Shown piece by piece: positions 13,524 through 24,163 of a stretch of 64,000 bases of DNA. The stretch is taken from positions 1,288,534 through 1,352,533 of the forward strand of contig BQUP01000002.1 of the NCBI GenBank assembly GCA_022835595.1, written 5' to 3'. Source of the stretch: Cystobasidium ongulense. Taxonomy: Eukaryota > Basidiomycota > Cystobasidiomycetes > Cystobasidiales > Cystobasidiaceae. Positions within the stretch are counted from its first letter, which is position 1, and each line of letters begins with the position of its first letter. The notes below the pieces were generated by a model. It saw nothing but the letters and a program-made list of their open reading frames with translations, had not been told where the DNA came from and did no database searches. Both the position numbers and the translations under genes were made by a program.

Positions 13524-14556
13524 ATGGACGGGCTAGCAGCAATCCACAAACCCACTATCATGGAGGTAGTCATGCCTACCTTTGGCATCTACTTTCCACT
13601 GCAAATAGCCCGCAAGGACGAGATATACAAGAACCCGCCAGTCGAGCATCAGTATGGCCCGCATGACCGCCAGAAGCTAGACGTCTTCCTCCCCTCGGCA
13701 TCGACAGATTCGTCAGACAGCAAGAAGTTGCCATGCGTGGTCTTCGTATACGGTGGTGGTCTAGCCCAAGGCGATAAACGCATTGGTCCCACCGGAGGCG
13801 CAATCTATGGCAATGTCGGCGAATACTTCAGCTCTCGCGGATACGTGACCGTCTTGCCGGATTATAGACTGTTCCCGTCGCACAACGCGCAGTACCCAAG
13901 TGGAGGAGAGGATATCGGCCTCGCTGTTGACTGGATCGTCAGGAACCTCCCTCAGGTGGATGCTGAGAAGATCTTCCTTATCGGTAACTCGGCTGGGTGA
14001 GACAGACTACACCATGACCGGTATCCAACGACCGGGCTAACGTTTTGCTTGCAATGTACAGTGGAGTTCATATCAGCACCCTTCTCTACTCAGACGAGAT
14101 TCCAGCAAGTGTCCCACGGCATCCCATAAGAGGCGCAATTCTCGCCCAGGTCCCATTCCACTTTGGCAATCCAGATGACAGCAGGCAAGAGATCCTAGAT
14201 GGATATTTCCAAGGCAAACAAAATGAGCGCAATCCTCTGGCCTTGAGGAAAAAGAGCAGCGACAACACCGATACTGCGGTACTAGTGGCTGAATTCGACT
14301 CTGAAACTGAGATTCTCAAGCCGGTAAGCTTTTGTGCACGAGGTTCACCCAAGCTCCGAACTAGCTTTACTAATCTACTATTTAGACTCGAGATTTCTTG
14401 GACATCTTCCCACTCGAGAATGGAGTCAAAGCACCTGAGCTATTGCCAACTGTTCCTGTACATAATCACATTAGTCCTTTCCTTTCGCTAGGTCTCGGCG
14501 GCAAAGAAGATGCTTGGGCACAACCTCTCTTGGACTGGATCAAGGTTAGATGTTGA
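13524..14556 (+). CDS. Alpha/beta hydrolase (esterase/lipase or BD-FAE-like)
   Basis: Three exons, 13524-13996, 14062-14323 and 14386-14556, giving 301 residues in one frame. The fold markers are all present. VYGGGLAQGD is the oxyanion-hole HGGG-type loop with Tyr in place of His. GNSAGG carries the nucleophile Ser. VAEFDSETEI has the likely acidic residue, and PVHNHISPFLSLG near the C terminus has the catalytic His in the HNHxS context seen in kynurenine-formamidase and BD-FAE-type esterases. There is no signal peptide, so it is probably cytosolic. It lies between a regulator and a quercetinase-like bicupin, which makes hydrolysis of a phenolic ester or depside an attractive role, but substrate cannot be read from sequence. 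Confidence 0.85.
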
Positions 14557-14953
14557 ACATACCCATTGGAAATTAGCAGTATCGCAAGATAGAGGAATGT
14601 AATGTACCTCGTCCAGAGTGATGTATGTGCAGCAAACTCTTCGCAGCTTCAGCTCAGCAGGAGAAAGGTCATGATCGCATTAAAGATCAAAGACTGTTAT
14701 TGACATGCATGATATGACTTTATGAGGCGCTAACGGCATTTAACAGCGATAAAAGCGATGTACAGTGACACCGATACCCACTTCTGAAAACACGTGAGCT
14801 TGAACAGCCCCCGCTTTCGCCACCCGGTTTCGCAAGTGGGTTCTGTGCGAACGAATTGAGACTGGCTGTAGAAGCTGGATTTATTACTCATGCAGGGTGT
14901 CCTGCACCTTAGCTCTGTATCCTTTGGACTATCATACATCTATTCTGCGAAAC
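14557..14953. other. Intergenic, hydrolase to bicupin
   Basis: About 400 bp holding the 3' end of the hydrolase transcript and the bicupin promoter. No gene or recognisable element was seen. Confidence 0.5.
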
Positions 14954-16339
14954 ATGGACGCCGTCAGAAAGGTAGCTCGCCAGGATGCGTTCATACTGGA
15001 AATGGACGAGGGAGAGTCTTGGACTATTCCTGGAACGAACTCGTCTTTGCGTGAGTGTAACGTCGCAAGTAGTATCGTTGGTACACGTTATCTGACGTCC
15101 CGCATTCATTTCAGGTTTTATTATGGATGAAGAATGCGGTCCTTTCGCACTCGTTCACAGCCGTGGCAATGTGAGGTCGATCCCTCTTTCGGCGAGCGAT
15201 CCTATCTTGACTTCTTACTGACTTCTTGGATTCAGCCCGACGATGCTGTTCCACCTCATTTACATAACGAAGCAGTAGACACCTGGCTAGTGTTACAAGG
15301 AGCTTTAAAAGTATGGGCCGGAACGACTGGACGCGTACTTTCAGCTGGAGATTTCGCATTCGTACCACCTGGAAACGTGCACTCATATCAAGTCATTGAA
15401 CCTCACACTGAATTCATCGGCGTCATTCATCCTTCTCAATGGGTCTCGTTCTTTAGAGCTATTGGAGAAAGAAATAACGCACCTGGACCTTACCCTTCGA
15501 ATGATACTAGACCTTTCCCTGTCGAACGCTTCATGAAAGCCATCAAAGACGGTCACGATGTTGTGTGGGCTAGCCTTATAGACTGCAAATTCATTAGAAT
15601 GGTTATTCACTGACACCCTGCGAGCACTCACAGTCCGAAATTCGGTCATAAATTCACAGAGATCCTGCACGACTGGTCGGATTCGGAAGTACCAGACACG
15701 CCAAAGCCTTACTTCTTGAAGGTGAGTTACAGCCTGTCTCTTGCCCGGCTCGGTGAGTAGTAGCTTAGCCTATAGCTTTCCATTTCCGTTCCAAAAAGGC
15801 CCATCGTGGAGTGCGATATGCTCTCGGAGGTCAAACTTGCGCACCCCTCTGCACTTTTGGAGCATCAGGCGATAAATTCAGCATGAACTATCTCGAAGTC
15901 CACAAATCGACGCAACAGAATAAGCTGTTCAACTCAATCACCTTCAAGGATGCCTGTCAGGTTATCTATGTTCAGACTGGAAGCATGAAAGTGAAGATCT
16001 CGGGAGAGGAACATCTATTGCAGACTGGACATAGTGCTTATGTGCCTCCTGGTGCACCTTTCAGCGTACAGCCTGCCAGTAATTTTGCCAGGTGAGCTCA
16101 CTGCATTTCGCTACAACAGCTGTGCGATTAATGTGTACTGATGTCCCGTTTGGTTTTGTAGAGCACTCGTATGCAGCAGTGGACCCGGCCTAGAATCGCT
16201 TTTCAAAGTCGGCAAATCCATCCAGGGTGTCATAGGTTCTGAGGATGCAGAGGCAGACTCTTCTACCATTGAAGCGCTCAAAGCTGCTTCTCAGAGGGCG
16301 AACATTGAGATTGAGCTGGCGCACAGTAACGGCCATTAG
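14954..16339 (+). CDS. Bicupin dioxygenase, quercetin 2,3-dioxygenase-like
   Basis: Six exons (14954-15050, 15115-15170, 15236-15564, 15634-15721, 15799-16091, 16162-16339) join in frame to 346 residues, close to fungal quercetinases. The N-terminal cupin has VPPHLHNEAVDTWLVLQG and VPPGNVHSYQV, giving the three metal-binding His residues. The position of the usual fourth ligand Glu appears to be Asp (HLHNEAVD). The C-terminal cupin (from about residue 200) keeps the barrel pattern GSMKVKISG..YVPPGAPFSV but lacks HxH and the distal His, as expected for a non-catalytic second cupin. Quercetinases cleave the flavonol C-ring, releasing CO and a depside. An in-frame ATG lies upstream at 14897 in the track frame; MDAVRKVARQ fits better. 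Another bicupin activity, such as pirin-like, is possible. Confidence 0.8.
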
Positions 16340-16869
16340 ACGGCGGATCTTCTCAGCGGGTTTTGGTATGCATCTCAAGGTCTTTATGTAACAGCCTGAA
16401 GTGAAGGTGGTGAAACCTAGGTTCTTGCTGTATTGAGTATCTACTTGCCTGCTTGCGTATCGTTTGAAAGTCGCTTTGATTCGAGTTCATGTCTATCTTT
16501 GTTAATGGCGATTGTGATAGTTAAAGCCTGAAGGTCAGAGAATTGGTCGAATGCAGACAGAGCGGCAAGCTCTGGGACTTTTTAAGTGCTGAATGGTGCG
16601 TCTAAAGACTGAATGATCATTGCGAGGGTGACATCATAATAAAGCAGTCAAAAAAGGTGATATAATGTGCCAAGACATGTAGTCTAGAAACGTCATGAGA
16701 GGATTCCTCTACCGTCGCATGTGTTGAACAACAGCGTACACTGCACACTATGGTGAAAAGCAACAAGCTAGGAACCCCCCTCTGATCTTCTAAATTGATC
16801 TGCTAAGGCATGTGTAGTCGAGTCGAAAGGATGGATATAACCAAAGTAAGAGAGAGTTATATATACTCT
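16340..16869. other. Convergent intergenic region, bicupin/cytochrome c
   Basis: 530 bp between the stop codons of two convergent genes; presumably two 3' UTRs. AT-rich runs near 16640-16660 may serve polyadenylation. Nothing else was seen. Confidence 0.5.
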
Positions 16870-17701
16870 TTACTTGGTTGCGTCCTTGAGCCATGTGATG
16901 AGGTTGTTGCGGTCCTTGTCCTTCTTGAGACCAGCAAAGGCCATCTTTGTACCAGGAATGTATTTCTTTGGGTTCTCGAGCTGCAAATCAAAATGGAAGG
17001 CGTCAGTCGCCGTGTTACATCCGACTGCATTATGGCTTCTACTCACGTATTCGAAGAGGGTGTTCTCGTCCCATGTGATTCCCTTCTTTACGTTGGCCTC
17101 GGTATATGAGAATCCCTCAGCCTGACCGGTCTTTCGTCCGAAGAGACCGTGTAGGTTAGGTCCGACCTATGATTATACGTCAGCATGATAGATCTGCAGG
17201 AGTGAGCATGGACAGCTATGCTCTCACCTTGTGGCCTGTTGATGACAAGATCCGGCGATGATCGAATGTGACGATGGGCGAGTTTGAGATTGGCCAGGGT
17301 AGGAAGTACGAAAGAAGGGAGTTGAAGGTCAGCGAGATGTCGACGGGGACTGTTCCCAGCTGCAGGTTCTAGCAGTCTTGTGAGAAAGCCTGTCCCAAGT
17401 GATGGCGATGATGCTCGAATCGCATGTCATCAAGGCAGGCCTATCCAAGATCTGCAGCTGGAAATCAACAAGACTGGCTTTACGCACCGCCGCCTGCTTC
17501 GACAGCTGTGGACGGAGATGTGTGTCAGTATAGTGGCAGGCATGCTCTCGCTATGAACGCTGCTCACTGTGGCACTGCGCGCATCTGGTCTTGAAGAGGC
17601 TGCGAGATTGTGATGATGATGAGCTACCGACTACGTGGAAGCTGGATGGACAGCATGACCTACGATGCACCCTTGCTGGCTTCACCTTGAGCGAATCCCA
17701 T
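16870..17701 (-). CDS. CYC1: Cytochrome c
   Basis: Six exons: 17664-17701, 17568-17599, 17488-17505, 17228-17235, 17047-17166 and 16870-16980. They give 108 residues, the normal length. The haem is attached at CAQCH (residues 19-23) with His23 as axial ligand, and Met85 in GTKMAFAG is the other ligand. [16 protein letters not shown] and [13 protein letters not shown] are diagnostic. The protein carries electrons from complex III to cytochrome oxidase in the mitochondrial intermembrane space. Exons 3 and 4 are only 18 and 8 nt long; both are required to encode TVEAGG and GHK of the conserved segment. The first donor is GTAGGT. A CCAAT box sits 117 nt upstream of the ATG, as often in HAP-regulated respiratory genes. 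Confidence 0.97.
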
Positions 17702-17817
17702 ATTGAATAGAAGTGGTAGTGTTGTTGGAGGTTACTAGGTAGTAATTGTAAGAACAAGAAAGTCGAGCTTCCAGCAATTGAACAATTTCAATTTCGTCGA
17801 ACTTCGCGCCACCCGAG

Positions 17818-17822
17818 ATTGG
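17818..17822 (-). promoter_or_regulatory. CCAAT box upstream of cytochrome c
   Basis: The minus strand reads CAGCCAATCTC, placing a CCAAT pentamer 117 nt before the cytochrome c start codon. The CCAAT-binding (HAP/NF-Y) complex controls respiratory genes in fungi. A pentamer alone is weak evidence. Confidence 0.35.
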
Positions 17823-18095
17823 CTGAGAGCAAGTGCCCACCAGGAACCAACCGGAAGCGTGGAATAGGGTGGGACCGGGTAAAGCAGGAAGACCGCCACT
17901 TGGCTATACTTCACTGTATGTAGACGGCCTGCTATTGCAGCTTGGCTTGTTCCTACATAGTCTACATACCACTACTTCAACAACAACAATCGTATCTTTC
18001 CGCGGTTCTGATAGACTCTTCCTGCTGATGATCTGGACGTACCTGAGAACCCTTGTATAGGACACACTTACCTCGTACTGGTACACAAATCTACA

Positions 18096-19187
18096 ATGTC
18101 CTGGTCAGCTCCACCTTTCCATTCTCATTACCATCCTCCTCTTCACTATTCGAGTCGTGAGAAATCTGTGCGAAACTCGGGCGGTGAAGTATGGCAAGCA
18201 TGCGTAGAAAGTCACGCATGACCGGTGCATGTTCGTTAAGGGCGCGGCGCTTTTGTGTAACGTCGCTAGTCGGGGGCAGATGAGGGTCAGGCCAGGAGGA
18301 GACATGACCGCTCTCTGTCTTCGGATCCAATCACCAACAAGAGTATCAAGTAAATGGCCAAACCATTGCCCACCCTGTAGACCCTACAGATAGAATCGCT
18401 TCATCGCAACCGCAACGATCCAACGGGACCCTTAATAGGCTCACTGCAGGACTCTCTAGGTCCGCACCTTCCGCTGGTGTGCTGGGTATCGCTAGCCATG
18501 GTCGAGCTGATAGTACTACATCGCAGCGTCCGGGACGACCTGGCAGAGGGTTCGCAGGCCCACGCCCAATCACATCTGCTACAGGGCTATCAGCAAGACA
18601 AATAATTGGTAATTACCCACCCGGGCAATACCCATTCCCATTCGGATGCCATGTAGCGGTGGAGATCTTATGGCTATGGGAGGTCGAGGGATCTTTCGAG
18701 ATACACAAAAAGTCGACATGCCGAATTATCAGAGAAGTAACGAATGGACTACTCGGAGAGCATCACACCTGAAAGCTACCAAATATCGCGAAAGCTCTAC
18801 CGGTGATATACTGGAACGAGAGGACAAAGCAGCCAGACAAACTCGCTAAGCCTGACAATACGAATCTTGAAGGTGCCATACGTAGGTTACGGGAGCAAGG
18901 CACACCGCTGTCAGTTTTGGAAAGGCACGCAAAGGTCCCCGTGTCTGTGGGACTATAACCAACTGTGCTCTCAGGAAGCCTACGCTCGTGTATTCCTCAC
19001 CAAACATGGATGGGAACGTATAATACGTCAAAAACCAGATCCTTCCCCTGAATGCCTGCAGCAGGAAGGGTATTCCGAAAGTTACCATGTTCTGCTTCCA
19101 GGCTATACGAGTAAGCGTCTGCCTAAATACACAAAGAAATTGAAGACCACATGGCGCCGACCAAGGGTCCGAGTGAGCTTGATTTAG
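18096..19187 (+). CDS. Possible multi-exon gene, unknown
   Basis: Several open stretches on this strand have protein-like composition but no family I recognise: MSWSAPPFHSHYHPPLHYSS from 18096, a Ser/Arg/Gly/Pro-rich frame at about 18341-18650, a charged stretch NLEGAIRRLREQGTPLSVLE near 18860-18930, and EAYARVFLTKHGWERIIRQ ending in a stop at 19187. The last two can be joined (AAG to GAAGCC) by removing a short stretch ending in CTCTCAG. I could not find one consistent set of splice sites for the rest. It may be one gene, two, or chance. A competing open frame of 79 codons lies on the minus strand at 18091-18330. Confidence 0.3.
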
Positions 19188-20040
19188 CAACGCGGCAATC
19201 CATGTTCAGCTCCTTTTTATATACCAGGGGCATCCAGAGTTGACGAAAGGTACGACGGCACGCGTCTAAGCCTCCTAACATCCGAACAAGTATTGTTCCT
19301 CTTTGCTATGTATTTTCCATGCCTTTTGTAGACATTGCATCGTTCAGCTTGACATCGTGACTTGAACTGCTACTTAGTGATCTTGGTGCAGCCTGGACTC
19401 TTGCACGGGAGAACGTTAGGATTTCGACCTGACATTCTGATTTCATCGTAAACAAGCCTCTTTCGGATTGCTTCAGAATTTACAGCTTTTGAAAAGCGTG
19501 CAGAGTCAGAATCTTAGGCCGAGTTAACTTGCGCTTGACACGAGGGTATCGATGGGCAAGCAAGCCGGTGACCCAAGGAGGCAGGATGGGATTAGTGTGC
19601 CATGTTACGTTTTTTGTGCTCTGCATAGTCAGTCTTTGTCCGTACCAAGCCCATTATGAAACCGCGAAGAATCTTCCAGCTTTACCCTTGACATGTGCCC
19701 AGTGAAAATCCTGATGGATCCAATTGTGATCTTCCCATTTTATTTAATTTTTATTTTTTGCTGCATGCTGCGACTTACTTCTCAAAAGTTGGAGGTTACA
19801 AAGATGCAATAAATGCAATGCAATGAAAGCGTAATAGACTCGTTGATTTTTCCCAATAAAGATTGTCCTTCTAGCGGCCGTCGATGGCAGACTTTTCTGC
19901 ACGTGTTTCGTTCGATCGCCTTTCCCGAGCCTTCCCTAGGCAAGAAGTCTTCCAGAAGTCCCGAGTTCAGCGAGAGCATGACAAGGATAAGGCCAACCAA
20001 CGCCTACCCCTCTACACATCAAGATAACTATCTAGCCGCC
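19188..20040. other. Intergenic upstream of RPL5
   Basis: About 850 bp with a T-rich tract at 19740-19765 (ATTTAATTTTTATTTTTTG). It is probably the promoter of the ribosomal protein gene. No coding potential was seen. Confidence 0.5.
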
Positions 20041-21435
20041 ATGGGGTTTGACAAGATCGTCAAGAACAACGCCTACTTTTCGAGGTACCAGGTCAAGTAC
20101 CGTCGTCGCAGGTGAGTTATTGGAGGAGCTATGGGGTGGATGGATGGGCGAGATCGAGGGACAGGGAGGCATACATGGAGCAAGAAGACGAGAGAGAGAT
20201 AGCTATCAAGCCAGCAAGCTACCTCATCAACGACATCCCCACGCCGCCGCTGCATACGATGATTTTAATCAAAACAAGCATAGTTCAGCTGAGGGTGCAC
20301 CTTGAGAAAGGTCGCACCCGTTGAAGAACTATTTAAGCACAAATGTCTTTCGCTCCTATCTGAACAGCACGGCGGCGTGCACACTTGCAAGCTATCCTTC
20401 TCTCCTTGTCCCGCGTCTCTCCGCCATCCACGGTCAAAGTCAGTTCGGAAAGTTCAGCACTAACAATGCTACCGCTTCCGCAGAGAGGGCAAGACTGATT
20501 TCTACGCCCGCAAGCGTCTCGTCGCACAGGCCAAGAACAAGTACAACAGCCCCAAGTACCGTCTAGTCGTCCGCTTCACCAACAAGGACATTGTCGCCCA
20601 GATTGTCTACGCCAAGATCCAGGGTGATATCGTCCTCACTTCCGCCTACGCTCACGAGCTACCTGAATATGGCATCAAGCACGGTTTGACCAACTGGGCT
20701 GCTGGTAAGCTCGACTTTGACGAAACCCTGAAGGAACCATCTCTAATCTGCATTCGTCACAGCCTACGCCGTCGGACTTCTAGTTGCCCGACGTGCCCTC
20801 ACCAAGCTCGGCCTAGCCGACAAGTACGAGGGTGTCGCTGAGCCAGAGGGAGAGTACACACTCACCGAGCGAGAGGGAGAGGAGGGACCACGACCATTCA
20901 AGGCCTACCTTGATACTGGTTTAAAGCGAACATCGACCGGTTCGCGAGTTTTCGCCGTCATGAAGGGTGCTTCCGATGGCGGCATGTTCGTCCCCCACTC
21001 CGAGTCCCGTTTCCCTGGTTTCGACCCTGAATCCAAGGAGCTCGACACCGAGACCCTCAAGCGATACATTGTGCGTCCATGACAACGGTTTTCCGAGGTT
21101 TGGGCATGGTTCTAATCTTTACTTTCTGCCCCCAGTTTGCCGGACACGTCGCTGAATACATGGAGTCGCTAGAGGAGGAAGATGACGAGCGCTTCAAGAA
21201 GCAATTCGCGACATACCTCGCTGACGGAATTGGTGGTGATGACTTGGAGGAGATTTACACTGAAGCCCACAAGAACATCAGAGAGAACCCAGTAAAGGAG
21301 AGCAAGGACGTTGACAGAGCGAAATGGAAGTCGGAATCGAAGAAGCACAAGCACCAAAAACTCACATACGACCAGAGAAAGGAGCGCGTGCAAAAGAAGA
21401 TTGCCGCTTACAAGGCTGGAGAACTCGAGCAGTAG
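20041..21435 (+). CDS. RPL5: 60S ribosomal protein L5 (uL18)
   Basis: Four exons, 20041-20111, 20484-20704, 20763-21070 and 21136-21435, giving 299 residues, the standard length. The N terminus [36 protein letters not shown] and the segments [47 protein letters not shown] and the Lys-rich C terminus are typical. The protein binds 5S rRNA and, with uL5, joins the 60S subunit. The first intron is 372 nt, far longer than the other two (58 and 65 nt), as is common for the first intron of ribosomal protein genes. The donor splits the codon of the fourth Arg in RRRR. Confidence 0.97.
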
Positions 21436-21928
21436 ATTATTTTCATCCATTGAAAACTACTTTTACTTTTTCTTCTTCGTTGTCTACTGTCTTTCGGTAT
21501 ACCTTTTCTTTTACTCCCTCACATCACACACTTTATTCATTGACCATGCTCCGGTAATGATAAAACATGCAAGCCTGTTGTGCTTTGCGAAAGACAAAAC
21601 GCCTGTTCCCTTTTGCTGTTGCTTCGTTCAAAAGAAGTCGCCACCATAGTTCGGGCAGAGACCTCAAACTGTGTCCAGCCTGTCTCACGCCTGACACACT
21701 GATTGAGGCTTGAGTAACCATTCAATGTGTCATGTATAGCTTCAGACTGTTGCTGCTGTTCGTGTGCAGTGTGCATTGCAGCTTTGAAGCCAGATGTCCG
21801 CCACCAGTTTGCAACCCTTCGGGCTTCGGGCTATCCATCCAGTCGCCTTCTTGCTTTCGACCACGAGCTCGCCATCACTCGAACTCACAGTGACCATCCA
21901 GCAGCAGACAGCCAACCTACTGCACACC
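21436..21928. other. Intergenic, RPL5 to NFS1
   Basis: 493 bp holding the RPL5 3' UTR (T-rich tract after 21455) and the NFS1 promoter. The NFS1 frame is open upstream to an ATG at 21794, so a longer N terminus is possible. No other feature was seen. Confidence 0.5.
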
Positions 21929-23689
21929 ATGGCCTTCTCGCGCTTCGCAGCGTCAACGTCGAAGCGCGCATCCAGCTCCGTCCTCAAGTCCACCGCACCA
22001 TCTTCAAGGCTTTATTCGTCATCAGCGGCGACATCGACGGCAGCAGCAGCCTGCCCAGCATGCACGAGCACCTCAACTAGCAGTCTGCTCGCTGCCAGTC
22101 GTGCTCGCTCCACCCAGATCGCCGGAGCCAACTCGCTGCTTTCCCGACGAACTTATGCGACTCCATCGAGACCAAACTCGATGGCTGAAGTTCTCAATTC
22201 CCCCGAACGTTCTGCGCCCACTCAAGGAAAGAAGATATCAGTAGATGAGATTAAGCCCTTCAGCCCTGAACCGGTCGTCGTCTCGCCTATCAGCTCCGAG
22301 GGAGTCGACCAGGCTGTCAAGTCGATTAGGGAGGATATCGGACGACCGATCTACCTCGATGTTCAGGTGGGTGCAGTTTAATATACTATACTACTTGTGT
22401 ACTGAAGGAACTAAATTGACTTCATTCCAAACTCAGGCCACTACACCTGTCGATCCCCGAGTCCTCGATGCTATGCTTCCGTACCTTACAAATCAATACG
22501 GCAATCCTCATTCGCGCACACATGCATACGGCTGGGAGTCCGAGAAAGCAGTCGAGATTGCACGAAAGCAAGTTGCTGATCTCATCGGAGCCAACGCTAA
22601 AGATATCATCTGGACATCGGGTGCGACTGAATCGAACAATATGGCCGTCAAAGGTATCGCTCGTTTTTACGGTCGAAATGGCAAGAAGCATATTATTACT
22701 CTACAAACAGAACATAAATGTGTTCTAGATTCGTGCAGATATCTACAAGATGAAGGATTCGATATCACTTATCTTCCTGTAGAACATGATGGTAAGGTCG
22801 ACCTTCAAAAGCTAGAAGCTGCCATCAGACCGGATACCTGCTTGATTTCTATCATGACCGTCAACAACGAAATCGGAACCATTCAACCCATTAAAGAAAT
22901 TGGTCAAATCGTCAAGAAGCACAAGGGTGTCTTCTTCCATACCGATGCTGCTCAAGCCGTCGGCAAGATCCCAATGAACGTAGACGAGTGCAATATCGAT
23001 GTCTTGTCAATCAGTGGTCATAAGCTATATGGACCTAAGGGAGTAGGAGCTATCTATGTACGAAGACGTCCAAGAGTTCGTCTAGAGCCAATCATCAACG
23101 GAGGTGGTCAAGAACGTGGTCTAAGGAGTGGAACTGTACCTGCCCCGCTTGTCGTTGGACTCGGAGAGGCAGCTCGCATCGCAAAGGAAGAGATGGCTCA
23201 CGACCATGCTCATATCAAGTACTTGTCTGATAAGCTCATCAAGGGCGTCACCGACAAGTGCGAAGCTATCGAGCGTAATGGCGCCACCGATGGATACCCA
23301 GGATGGTGAGCAGCTTCAAGTCTTGCGCAATAGAATGCTTTTCTTAAACTGATGATGATATGTCCGTTCAAAGCGTCAATCTTTCCTTCTCCTTCATCGA
23401 AGGTGAATCTTTCCTCATGGCGATGAAAGATATTGCTCTGTCGTCAGGAAGTGCATGCACATCAGCCTCGCTAGAGCCATCTTATGTTTTACGAGCACTC
23501 GGAGCAGAAGAAGATATGGCACATTCATCTATTAGATTCGGTATTGGCCGTTTCACAACAGAAGGAGAGATCGACTTTGTCACTAGCAAGATTGTTGATA
23601 TCGTTGAGCGATTGAGAGATCTATCACCTCTATGGGAGATGCATCAGGAAGGTATCGATATCGCTTCTATTAACTGGGCTCAACATTAA
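21929..23689 (+). CDS. NFS1: Cysteine desulfurase, mitochondrial
   Basis: Three exons, 21929-22366, 22437-23305 and 23374-23689, giving 540 residues. The first ~110 residues are Ser/Ala/Arg-rich with almost no acidic residues, a typical mitochondrial targeting sequence; the start sits in a good context (CACCATGG). The catalytic core has [15 protein letters not shown], the PLP lysine in [15 protein letters not shown], the His of the TEHKCVLDS segment, and the mobile-loop cysteine in [20 protein letters not shown]1 takes sulfur from cysteine for Fe-S cluster assembly with Isd11 and the Isu scaffold. An in-frame ATG at 21794 could add 45 residues; the 21929 start is preferred for its context and targeting character. 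Confidence 0.97.
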
Positions 23690-24163
23690 ACAGTCTATAG
23701 CGTTAATATTAGATCGCACCTGCTTTTTGTATGTCACTAGGCTAGTTTCGTGCTTTCTTTGTATCAATTTGTGTGTAGCGGGTAACAACATTGTTTCGAA
23801 TATACATCGCTTCTCTGGAGATATACTAGCCGTGTGTTCTCATGCGCTTCTGCGTACCTCGCTGCCGGTATTAGCTTGCACCAAGAGGTGCCCGTGCTGA
23901 ATGTTCTTGCCACCGGAATTGATTGCGTCTGCCACATATGCCCATTCAGAACTCTATCCTGAAACCCATGCGGTATGCTTGCTTACGGAGCGCTCACGAT
24001 AAAGTCCTGCCTAGTTGCGGAGCCCGGAGCGGGATGACTACGAGCAGGTTGCAGCGGGAGACGTAGGTCATTTCCAGAATGCCACGATGTGTAGAACGCC
24101 GGCCTCATTACAACGCTATCCCAATCAATCTCGGATGGTTGCTCGTTTGGCGACTGGTGTGCA
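23690..24163. other. Convergent intergenic region, NFS1/UXT-like
   Basis: 474 bp between convergent stop codons. It contains an 81-codon open frame on the minus strand (23983-24228) that runs out of the UXT-like last exon in another frame. Nothing independent was seen. Confidence 0.5.

Noticed and set aside
18091-18330. 79-codon minus-strand frame starting MDPKTESGHV
   Set aside because: Reasonable composition, but isolated, unrecognised, and overlapping the equally plausible plus-strand frame; mentioned only as an alternative.
20112-20483. Possible C/D-box snoRNA in the long first intron of RPL5 (ACGATGAT near 20258, CTGA downstream)
   Set aside because: The C-box match is imperfect, there is no clear terminal stem, and no rRNA-complementary guide could be identified by eye.
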